Shown here: one piece after another, positions 7,089 to 13,534 of the stretch
How the letters are laid out: every line of letters starts with the position of its first letter
Numbering within the stretch: the first letter of the stretch is position 1
NCBI GenBank assembly: GCA_002748505.1
Contig: PDSN01000079.1
Location: 1-18,842 of the forward strand
Direction of reading: 5' to 3'
Origin: Gammaproteobacteria bacterium
GTDB lineage: Bacteria; Pseudomonadota; Gammaproteobacteria; Pseudomonadales; Halieaceae
Length of the DNA: 18,842 bases
The notes under the pieces: model-generated
Database searches by the model: none
The model's input: the letters and a program-made list of their open reading frames with translations, nothing else
What the model was told of the DNA's origin: nothing
Made by a program: the position numbers and the translations under genes

Positions 7089-8634
7089 GGGTTTAGTAGC
7101 GGCTGTCCTCGCTGCGGTAAACGCGCTGGCCGGTGTGGCGTTATTGCTGGTATCAGGCTGGTTTATTGCGGCCTGTGCCGTGGCGGGCTTACTGCCTTTT
7201 GCCGGTGGTTTTAACTACTTGATTCCCGCAGCGGTGATTCGCTTTTTGGCCATCGCGCGCATTGCTTCAGGTTACGGTGAAAAATATTTTGGCCACGGTG
7301 CGCTGTTAGAGAGTCTGGGCCGGTTTCGCCTGGCGGTGTTCGATGGAGTGATGAATGGCGCAGCGGATGTGAGCAAGGCGCGGCAGTTACAGCGTCTTGA
7401 CAGCGACACCGATGCCCTGGCAGCCAGGGGTATTTCGGTGGATTATCCTGTTATTGCCGCGTTCGCTGTCGCCCTGGCGTTGCTGGGTTTTGCCCTGCTT
7501 CGCTACCTGCCATTATTGTGGCTATGGGTATTGGCGGTGCCTGGTGTTGCGGGGATTGCCTTTGTCACCTGGCGACGCGCGGTGGCGGCGCACAGTGCGT
7601 TTGCGGAGGCCGAGCTTAACTACCGCGCCCATTTGGAGCACGGGTTAAGCGCCGCCTCCTTGTGGCGAGACGGTCAAAACCCGTTGTTTAATGATGCTGC
7701 AGCAAAGCAGTGGCAGGCCGCCCACAATCGCCTGCACGATGCCGAGGTCGGGGGTGAGTGGTTAATCCGCGCCCTGTCGGTGGTGCTGCTATTGCTGGCG
7801 GTGTGGTTTGCCCCCGCGTCTTATCTCGGTGAGCCGCTGCTGATGATAGGGGTATTTTTCTGTTTGCTGTTGCCCGATGTTGCCGCCGTGGTGGTGCGGG
7901 CGATGCTGCCACTGGCAAAGGCGCAGCAGGCAAGTGTATCTCTGGGCGATATTATGAGCGAGCCAGTGAAGGCCGAGCAGTTTGACGCAAAAAAAATCCC
8001 GCTTGCGACTTTGACCTTAGATAACTTTACCCCGATACGCGAAGGACTAAAGCTGCCGAGCCTGGATGCCCAGTTAAAACGCGGTGATTTACTGTGGTTA
8101 CAGGGCAGCTCCGGCAGCGGTAAAAGCTCTTTGTTACTGGCCCTGGCGGGTCTGCTTCCCGCCGGTGGTCGTGCGCTGCTGAACCAAACAGATATCGACG
8201 AACTCGACGGCGCCACGCGCCGCGCGAATTTGCTTTATATTGAGCAGTTTCCAACGGTGTTGTCTGACACCTTGCGCCAAAACCTGGCACTGGCTGCGCC
8301 CGAGGCAAAAGACGAAGAGCTGCTGGCCGCACTTGATGCCGCAGGCCTGAACGAGCTTGCCAGCGATGGCCTCGATCAATGGCTGGGCGAGCTTGGCAGA
8401 CCGCTTTCTGGTGGCGAGAAAAAACGCCTGGGCATGGCCCGCGCCCTGCTCAGCGCTGCGCCGGTGTGGTTGCTGGATGAGCCCTTTGAGGGACTGGATC
8501 ACAATACCGTCGAAAAATTGGTAGCGCTGTTAAACCGAGAGCGGCAGCAGCGCATTATTGTTGTGGTCAGCCATCAGGCCTTGGCTGGGTTTGCGCCCAC
8601 GGTTTCCATATCGCTGGATGAGACGGTGCTTTGA
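7078..8634 (+). CDS. cydC: Haem/thiol ABC transporter subunit CydC (cytochrome bd assembly)
   Basis: CydC is the partner half-transporter of CydD. It has a membrane domain (about 1-285) with the family stretch LLVSGWFIAACAVAG near residues 23-37. His73 (GEKYFGHGALLE) aligns by eye with the haem-contacting histidine of E. coli CydC. The ATPase domain has Walker A GSSGSGKS (343-350), signature LSGGEKKR (443-450), Walker B WLLDEP (464-469) and switch His499. At 518 residues it is shorter than the E. coli protein (573); the N-terminus starts about 18 residues later, leaving little cytoplasmic lead-in, yet the 11-bp overlap with cydD favours ATG 7078. Its last 61 bp overlap the end of the convergent PepSY gene. 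No terminator follows, so cyd transcripts may run antisense into that gene. Confidence 0.95.
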   Translation: MKTEGLVAAVLAAVNALAGVALLLVSGWFIAACAVAGLLPFAGGFNYLIPAAVIRFLAIARIASGYGEKYFGHGALLESLGRFRLAVFDGVMNGAADVSKARQLQRLDSDTDALAARGISVDYPVIAAFAVALALLGFALLRYLPLLWLWVLAVPGVAGIAFVTWRRAVAAHSAFAEAELNYRAHLEHGLSAASLWRDGQNPLFNDAAAKQWQAAHNRLHDAEVGGEWLIRALSVVLLLLAVWFAPASYLGEPLLMIGVFFCLLLPDVAAVVVRAMLPLAKAQQASVSLGDIMSEPVKAEQFDAKKIPLATLTLDNFTPIREGLKLPSLDAQLKRGDLLWLQGSSGSGKSSLLLALAGLLPAGGRALLNQTDIDELDGATRRANLLYIEQFPTVLSDTLRQNLALAAPEAKDEELLAALDAAGLNELASDGLDQWLGELGRPLSGGEKKRLGMARALLSAAPVWLLDEPFEGLDHNTVEKLVALLNRERQQRIIVVVSHQALAGFAPTVSISLDETVL

Positions 8635-10130
8635 ACCGTATTGACGCGGCGATAAACCAATAAAAAAGTCGCCGCAAATAACAGTGCAAAAATGGCCACC
8701 GTTACTCCATGGTAGGCGCTAAACAGCAAACTCACTGCGGCTACCAGCACGGCCAGTGCGGTATTGGCGAGTAAAAGCTCTTTACAGGCGCGCATGGCCG
8801 GGCGCACAAAGCTCCAGATGAGGGCGCCTAAAAACACGATATAGTAAACCACGTGCTGCCAATAACTGATATCCAGTTGTTGATGGGGCAGGCATTTTGC
8901 CGCCAGCAATACCGCACTGATCCCGGCAGTGGTGCCCAGGCTTACCCCGATGGTGAGGCGCAGCATATTGTTGTAGGAACGCGTTTGTTTGGTACCTGGC
9001 TGTTTCTTTTGTCGTGATTGCAGCCACAGGATATTGCCGGTCAAAAACACCAGTGCGCCGCTAATGCCGAAGGCAAAATAGACCCAGCGCACAAAGGCAC
9101 CGCCGTAATTACCCATGTGCAAGGCAAATAAGCTGGTGACAAAACGGCCGTATCCATTGCCGTCTTCCCGCAAGAATGCCGCGGTTTTAATTTCGCCGGT
9201 GTACGGGTCATTCAAGGTGTAGTTGTAATCAGGACCGCGTACTAGTTCTCCGTGAACGTATCCGCCTACACGCAGGCTCGGCGCTTTGCCGTTCAGATTG
9301 CGGTAAAACAATTGGGTTATTTCAAAGTTGCTGACACGCTTTGTCACGATACTGTTTATCGTATCCAGCGAGGCCAGGGATGAGTACGGCTGCTGTTTTT
9401 GCGGAGTCGGCCTTTCAAACATAGGGTTTTCACCGTAGACCCAGCTTTGCATGGCGCTGTAAATGGGGCCGTGCAGCGCAAAGGCAAACGCTGTCCAGGC
9501 AATCATCAAATGAAAGGGCAGGGAGGTGACGCCCAGGGCGTTGTGGAAGTCCAGCCAGTAGCGCTTGCGGTTTTTTCCCTTGCGAAGCGACATAAAGTCT
9601 TTGAACCAGGTGGGCAAAAAGATGATTAAGCCCGAGATCAGGGCCACGGCATACAAACCGGAAATGACACCTAAAATGAGTGTGCCAATCCTGTCGCGAC
9701 CCAGCGTGCCCGGAATAGCGGCTGTGCGGTGCAGGACGTCCATAAAGCGCCCAACGCGGGAAAGGGTAATACTCTGGGTGATCAATTCGCCACCGTCATC
9801 CAAACTGGCGTGCCACCAGCTTATTTCACCGCTGTCTTTATCTTTCACGCGCCACGTGAGCGGTGCGTGCTGCGGATAGGACGCGGGTAACAACACGGTC
9901 ATTGTTTTCGCCGCGTCCGGGTGTTTCACAAGTACCTGGGCGATCAGATTGTCGTATTGCTCCCAGGCAATGGCAGGTAAGTCGTTGCGCCGTTCGATAG
10001 ACCATTGGTTAAGCGCCGTTTTAAACATGGTCATGGCGCCCGCTACAAAAGCGATATACAGCATTAAACCGGCGATAATACCCGTCCATGTGTGCACGGT
10101 TTTGTAATTTTTAAAAGATTCGATACGCAT
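8574..10130 (-). CDS. PepSY-TM family inner-membrane protein (siderophore/ferric reductase-like)
   Basis: This 518-residue membrane protein begins with the PepSY-TM signature KTVHTWTGIIAGLMLYIAF. A first periplasmic region follows (about 40-145), then helices near 148-172 and 200-222, a second periplasmic domain with YTLNDPYTGEIK, another helix near 345-370, and three further helices to about 493. Histidines at helix ends (His13, His134, His196, His207, His338) match the pattern expected of haem-ligating PepSY-TM proteins such as FoxB and PiuB, which reduce iron released from siderophores. Substrate and redox role here are inference. The start lies one base after the stop of the upstream gene (TGATATG), so translation is probably coupled. 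The last 20 codons are antisense to the end of cydC. Confidence 0.85.
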   Translation of the reverse strand: MRIESFKNYKTVHTWTGIIAGLMLYIAFVAGAMTMFKTALNQWSIERRNDLPAIAWEQYDNLIAQVLVKHPDAAKTMTVLLPASYPQHAPLTWRVKDKDSGEISWWHASLDDGGELITQSITLSRVGRFMDVLHRTAAIPGTLGRDRIGTLILGVISGLYAVALISGLIIFLPTWFKDFMSLRKGKNRKRYWLDFHNALGVTSLPFHLMIAWTAFAFALHGPIYSAMQSWVYGENPMFERPTPQKQQPYSSLASLDTINSIVTKRVSNFEITQLFYRNLNGKAPSLRVGGYVHGELVRGPDYNYTLNDPYTGEIKTAAFLREDGNGYGRFVTSLFALHMGNYGGAFVRWVYFAFGISGALVFLTGNILWLQSRQKKQPGTKQTRSYNNMLRLTIGVSLGTTAGISAVLLAAKCLPHQQLDISYWQHVVYYIVFLGALIWSFVRPAMRACKELLLANTALAVLVAAVSLLFSAYHGVTVAIFALLFAATFLLVYRRVNTVQSTVSSSDMETVGANPAKA

Positions 10131-10131
10131 A

Positions 10132-10722
10132 TCAGCCTGCCGTTTTAATAAAGTACAGTGCGGCGAAGGTCAGCCCGGTGGCAAGCGCATAGGGGATCAG
10201 CGCGCGCAATCCGCTGCGAAAAAAATACACCAGCGCTAAGGGAATCAGCCACAGCGGTGTAATCAGCCACATCACCACCTGAGTTTTGGTGGTGTGGGTG
10301 ATAGCCCCGGGTGCCAGCCAGGCGAAAATACCGCTAAGTCCCACCGCCAGGGGAAAGCCCAACAACAAGGCGGTTGCGGTTTTTAACCACCAGTCGCTGC
10401 GAAAATTGTCACTGCTGTTTTTTTTCAGCATCGATTCACGGGGTTTGTGTTTCGCCGGTTGCGGCAATTTGCCCAGAAATGGCAGCAGCCCGAGCGCGAG
10501 CATGGCAACGCAGAGCACAGAAAACAGTGCTGCGGTAAAGCTAAATGCCGGCATCAGCAGGGCCACCGCCATCGTCAGCAACAGCAAAGCGCCCAGCAAT
10601 GCCGGGTAAAAAGGTAAATAGCTGCGCTTCAGCCACTGCTGATTGGGGCAGCTGAGATAAAAAATCGTGGCCGCCACCAGGGTGCTGATCAGCGCCAGGC
10701 CGTGGGAAACATTGTAGAGCAT
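10132..10722 (-). CDS. Six-helix membrane protein, partner of the PepSY-TM protein
   Basis: This 196-residue, very hydrophobic protein has two halves of about three helices each: roughly 5-23, 38-58, 62-84, and 111-136, 147-167, 172-192. A basic hydrophilic linker (86-108, KHKPRESMLKKNSS) joins them. The halves resemble the small DUF3325- and DUF3649-like proteins often encoded beside PepSY-TM genes in iron-uptake clusters. I recognise this by general pattern (second half SDWWLKTATALLLGFPLAVG and FFRSGLRA), not by a search, so the family names are tentative. It is the first gene of a two-gene unit with the PepSY-TM gene, separated by one base. The ribosome site before ATG 10722 is poor. A good sigma-70-like promoter sits about 80 bp upstream. 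A role in membrane iron handling is inferred from the neighbour only. Confidence 0.75.
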   Translation of the reverse strand: MLYNVSHGLALISTLVAATIFYLSCPNQQWLKRSYLPFYPALLGALLLLTMAVALLMPAFSFTAALFSVLCVAMLALGLLPFLGKLPQPAKHKPRESMLKKNSSDNFRSDWWLKTATALLLGFPLAVGLSGIFAWLAPGAITHTTKTQVVMWLITPLWLIPLALVYFFRSGLRALIPYALATGLTFAALYFIKTAG

Positions 10723-10802
10723 GGCTGTCGTTCGCGTTCAAATCCTGCGCTGCGCTCTCGATGGCAGTGCGCCTTATCGAGGAGCTTCGTTTGAGGCGGG
10801 CG

Positions 10803-10831
10803 ATTATGGCAATAAATCGCTTTCTTGTCTA
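10803..10831 (-). promoter_or_regulatory. Sigma-70-like promoter of the membrane protein/PepSY operon
   Basis: On the minus strand TAGACA (10831-10826) and CATAAT (10808-10803) are separated by 17 bp, each matching consensus at five of six positions. The predicted start is near 10796, with a leader of about 74 nt. A dyad with arms CGATT/AATCG (10801-10819) overlaps the -10 and could be an operator. No convincing Fur box was found, although iron control would be expected. Confidence 0.55.
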
Positions 10832-10932
10832 ATAACAAAATGGCAACTAATAGTGATTTGTATTTGCAGTGTTGCGTTGGTAAGGAGTCAGCTCTGCAAT
10901 GTCCTTTGGAGCAAGGCATTTTTTAGGCGTAG

Positions 10933-10960
10933 AAAAAAGTACTCGCCAGCCGCCTGCTGG
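10933..10960 (-). terminator. Possible intrinsic terminator after the FNR gene
   Basis: Reading leftward, CCAGC-AGGCG-GCTGG forms a five-base-pair stem and is followed after seven bases by six T residues. It lies about 108 bp past the FNR stop. The stem is short and the T-run is not adjacent, so support is modest. Confidence 0.3.
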
Positions 10961-11067
10961 TCGTGGCCGCTATCGATAAACTCTGCGTTGTTTTATTGTT
11001 ATGTTCAACCGGATTCGGGCCTTGTTTGTTTAAGCCGAAAACTACGTTTACTGGTGAAATATCCGGG

Positions 11068-11829
11068 TTAATCCTGCCCGATATTGGCAAGCGCTTGCAG
11101 GCCTTCTGTATCCAGGATTTCAATTTCTTTGTTGTCTACGCGCAGAATATCCATCTTTTGCATACGGCCAAATACGCGGCTGACGGTTTCTACGGTCAGG
11201 CCCAGGTAGTTGCCGATATCCACCCGCGACATGGGCAGACGAAATTCTGTGGCGCTGAGTTTACGCCTGGCGTTGCGAGCGGCGATGGACAGCAGCAGGG
11301 CTGCCACGCGTTCATCGGCGGCATTCTTGCTCAGCAGGGTGATAAGCTGTTGATCCTCGGCTATCTCCTGGCTCATTAACTTAAAGAAGTGGGTTTGCAG
11401 CGAGGGCATCAGTGTGCTCAACCGAGACAGGGAGGCAAAGGGAATCTCACAGACCGCAGTGGTTTCCAATGCCTTTGCAGAGGAGGCGTGAGCGTTCTTG
11501 CTGATACCGTCCATGCCGACGATTTCACCGGGGAAGTAAAACCCCGTCACCTGCTCGCGGCCATCATCGGTGGTGCGATAGGCTTTCAGTGTGCCCGAGC
11601 GAACGGCATAAACCGACTGAAACTCATCGCCCATACGGTATAGGTGCTGGTTCTTTTGCAGTGGCCGACTGCGTTGGATGATGTCATCGAGTCGCACAAC
11701 GTCGTCATGCTCAAGCGCCAGCGGCAGGCAAATGCTGTTTAGGCGGCAAGTGGCGCAATTCACCTGGTACGTGTGGCTGCAGTTCTTGCGCGGCGTTTGC
11801 TCATGGGAACTCGCGAGATACATACTCAT
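11068..11829 (-). CDS. fnr: FNR/Anr-type oxygen-sensing CRP-family regulator
   Basis: This 253-residue regulator is a clear FNR orthologue, called Anr in pseudomonads. The N-terminus carries the iron-sulfur cysteines in CX2CX5C spacing (Cys25, Cys28, Cys34), with the fourth ligand Cys127 in LETTAVCEIPF. They hold an oxygen-labile [4Fe-4S] cluster that favours dimerisation and DNA binding without oxygen. The cAMP-binding-like beta-roll (about 50-150) is followed by the dimer helix and a helix-turn-helix DIGNYLGLTVETVSRVFGRMQK. Glu214, Ser217 and Arg218 are the residues that read the TTGAT half-site. No Anr-type box was found in its own upstream region; the best -10 there is TATACT at 11895-11890. 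It follows hemN with a 121-bp gap, the common hemN-anr neighbourhood. Two nearby boxes (2465-2478 and 13434-13447) are likely targets. Confidence 0.96.
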   Translation of the reverse strand: MSMYLASSHEQTPRKNCSHTYQVNCATCRLNSICLPLALEHDDVVRLDDIIQRSRPLQKNQHLYRMGDEFQSVYAVRSGTLKAYRTTDDGREQVTGFYFPGEIVGMDGISKNAHASSAKALETTAVCEIPFASLSRLSTLMPSLQTHFFKLMSQEIAEDQQLITLLSKNAADERVAALLLSIAARNARRKLSATEFRLPMSRVDIGNYLGLTVETVSRVFGRMQKMDILRVDNKEIEILDTEGLQALANIGQD

Positions 11830-11889
11830 ACAGTAAAGCGCCTCTATTCCAACATCATTGTGGGCGTGAATGTTATCGTCGTGGAGCAG

Positions 11890-11895
11890 AGTATA
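11890..11895 (-). promoter_or_regulatory. Candidate -10 element of the FNR gene
   Basis: TATACT (five of six) lies about 60 bp before the FNR start on the minus strand. No good -35 element sits at 16-18 bp. It would allow expression independent of hemN. This is a weak prediction. Confidence 0.3.
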
Positions 11896-11950
11896 GGCGG
11901 TTTGGCGTTGAGATATAAGCGCTATTTATGAATTTTTACGCGTTTTAGGC

Positions 11951-13372
11951 TCAAATAGACAGCGAATGAACGCGAGAAACGGTGCTGCTATTGGCCGTGG
12001 CCGCCCTGTGATAGGTATCAAAAGGCAGGCAAATATTGCGTAAAAACGCACGGCCCCGCTCGGGCACTGTGATCTGGTCCCGCTCAATATGTACCAGCTC
12101 GTCCTTCGCCATGAGTGTCAGCGCGCTAAGAGCCTGGGCAAAGTGCTGCCTGAAGTCGATGTTAAAGCGCTCCTCGCACTCGCGGATATCGAGTTTTAGC
12201 TGACAAATCAGCGACATAATCACATGGCGTCGCAGGCGATCCTCCCTGTTGAGCTTAAGGCCGCGGCTGACAGGCAGTCGCTTTTGCTTACAGGCTTGAT
12301 AGTAAGCAGGCAGTTCTCGGGTGTTTTGCAGGTAGAAGTCACCCATCTGACTGATAGAGGAAACCCCAAGTCCCAGGATGTCTCTTGCTTTGCGCACGGA
12401 GTAGCCCTGGAAATTGCGTTGCAAACGGCCGTTTTGCTGCGCTTTGGCCAGCTCATCCTCGGGTAACACGTAGTGGTCCATGCCGATATGCACATAACCG
12501 GCGTCACACAGCGCTTTGCTGGTCCACAGTTGTTGTGCCAAACGCTGCCTGGGTGAGGGCAGAGCCAGGCGATCAATGGCGCGCTGTGACAGAAAGCGCT
12601 CCGGCAGGTGCGCGTAGTTGTAGCAAGCGATACGGTCTGGCCTGAGTTTGAGAACTTTTGCTATGGTCTCGCGGGTCGTGACCCCGTCCTGGTGGGGGAG
12701 ACCGTGAATAAGGTCAAAACTCAAAGATTCAAAACCGTGGCCGCGAATGCAGTTCACCAGCGCTTCGACGTCGCTGTAGGGCTGTAGGCGGTTGATCGCT
12801 TTTTGTACCAGAGGGTCAAAATCCTGTATGCCGAGACTGACTCGATTAAAGCCCAGTCCCCTTAACAGGGCAATGGTTTCCGTGTTTACGGTGCGCGGAT
12901 CGATCTCGATGGCGTATTCCTGGTTTTCGTCCGCGAGCAGTTGAAAGTGGGTGGCGAGCAGGTGCACTAATTCGGTGATTTGCGCGTTGCTTAGATAAGT
13001 GGGTGTGCCGCCGCCCCAGTGCATTTGCACTATTTTGCGTTTTTTTCCCAGCAATTTAGATTGCAGCGTAAGTTCGGTTTTCAGGTGATCCAGATAGCGT
13101 CTGGCATCGTCTTCCTTGCGGCTGACCGTTTTGTTGCAGGCGCAGTAGTAGCAAATATCCCGACAAAACGGTATGTGGATGTAGAGTGACAAGGGCTCAT
13201 CGCGACGGGCTTGCGTCTTGACCCAGTCGACATACGTCTGTACTGCAAAGTCATCTCGAAATTGCAGTGCGGTGGGGTAAGAAGTGTAGCGAGGTGCCTG
13301 GCAACTGTACTTTTGAGCAAGCGTCAGGCTGTCACTTTCGTGTAGCATGCTTTCAAAACGCCCCGTATCCAT
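11951..13372 (-). CDS. hemN: Oxygen-independent coproporphyrinogen III dehydrogenase (radical SAM)
   Basis: HemN is a cytoplasmic radical-SAM enzyme. It oxidatively decarboxylates coproporphyrinogen III to protoporphyrinogen IX without oxygen, so haem can be made under low oxygen. The 473-residue protein has the entry motif PRYTSYPTA (27-35) and the cluster motif CRDICYYCAC (Cys70, Cys74, Cys77, with Cys79 next to them) after YIHIPF. It also has GGGTPTYL (120-127) for SAM binding and a C-terminal HemN_C region. This is the true HemN type rather than HemW, given the RYTSYPTA and CXC features. Length is close to E. coli (457), with a short extra tail. ATG 13372 has no clear ribosome site; an in-frame ATG at codon 9 is possible. 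An almost perfect Anr box lies 62 bp upstream. The haem made would supply the bd oxidase. Confidence 0.96.
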   Translation of the reverse strand: MDTGRFESMLHESDSLTLAQKYSCQAPRYTSYPTALQFRDDFAVQTYVDWVKTQARRDEPLSLYIHIPFCRDICYYCACNKTVSRKEDDARRYLDHLKTELTLQSKLLGKKRKIVQMHWGGGTPTYLSNAQITELVHLLATHFQLLADENQEYAIEIDPRTVNTETIALLRGLGFNRVSLGIQDFDPLVQKAINRLQPYSDVEALVNCIRGHGFESLSFDLIHGLPHQDGVTTRETIAKVLKLRPDRIACYNYAHLPERFLSQRAIDRLALPSPRQRLAQQLWTSKALCDAGYVHIGMDHYVLPEDELAKAQQNGRLQRNFQGYSVRKARDILGLGVSSISQMGDFYLQNTRELPAYYQACKQKRLPVSRGLKLNREDRLRRHVIMSLICQLKLDIRECEERFNIDFRQHFAQALSALTLMAKDELVHIERDQITVPERGRAFLRNICLPFDTYHRAATANSSTVSRVHSLSI

Positions 13373-13405
13373 GACAAGTCGGCCATTGTCTCAACGTGAG
13401 TGCGC

Positions 13406-13414
13406 AGCTTAACA
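13406..13414 (-). promoter_or_regulatory. Extended -10 element of the hemN promoter
   Basis: On the minus strand TGT-TAAGCT (13414-13406) fits TGnTAnnnT and starts its hexamer 22 bp after the Anr box. Spacing and form are the same as upstream of cydA. Predicted start near 13399, leader about 27 nt. Confidence 0.4.
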
Positions 13415-13433
13415 AGTGTGTAACAAAAGGGTT

Positions 13434-13447
13434 TTGATACAGGTCAA
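13434..13447 (-). promoter_or_regulatory. Anr/FNR box upstream of hemN
   Basis: On the minus strand this reads TTGAC-CTGT-ATCAA, an exact match to the Anr consensus TTGACnnnnATCAA. It lies 62-75 bp before the hemN start, centred at -41.5 relative to the start predicted from the downstream extended -10. hemN is a known Anr/FNR target in pseudomonads, and a matching regulator is encoded next to it. Confidence 0.8.
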
Positions 13448-13482
13448 CACAAAGGGAGCGAGGGGTGCAGCGGTAGCACAGC

Positions 13483-13532
13483 AGCCCGAAAGTTCCAGCT
13501 ACTGCTGAACCATTCGGGCTAATTAGTCTTTT
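13483..13532 (+). terminator. Strong hairpin with T-rich tail, oriented on the plus strand
   Basis: AGCCCGAA (13483-13490) pairs perfectly with TTCGGGCT (13513-13520). The interior pairs further, GTT/AAC and CAGC/GCTG around a TACT loop, for about 15 base pairs with small bulges. On the plus strand it is followed by AATTAGTCTTTTGTTT, the layout of an intrinsic terminator. Both flanking genes, however, are on the minus strand, where the sequence after the hairpin is GC-rich. It starts 14 bp after the stop of the DUF1631 gene, so it may still act as a 3'-end structure for that transcript. Confidence 0.5.
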
Positions 13533-13534
13533 GT

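Larger units (their letters stand above)
10723..11067. other. 345-bp gap between the membrane-protein gene and the FNR gene
   Basis: Both flanking genes read leftward, so this gap holds the end of the FNR transcript and the promoter of the next operon. It contains the promoter at 10803-10831 and a possible terminator at 10933-10960. Open frames crossing it (for example on the plus strand from 10963) read antisense into the FNR gene, lack family features and are not accepted. The rest shows nothing I can name. Confidence 0.6.

Noticed and set aside
10836..10854. Fur box upstream of the PepSY operon
   Set aside because: The best alignment to the 19-bp consensus is only about 10 matches, near what chance gives in AT-rich sequence.
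10963..11379. Open frame on the plus strand crossing the FNR gene 3' end
   Set aside because: Most of it is antisense to the FNR C-terminal domain, and the translated part in the gap has no family features.
11830..11950. Autoregulatory Anr box upstream of the FNR gene
   Set aside because: No pair of TTGA and TCAA half-sites with the right spacing was found on either strand.
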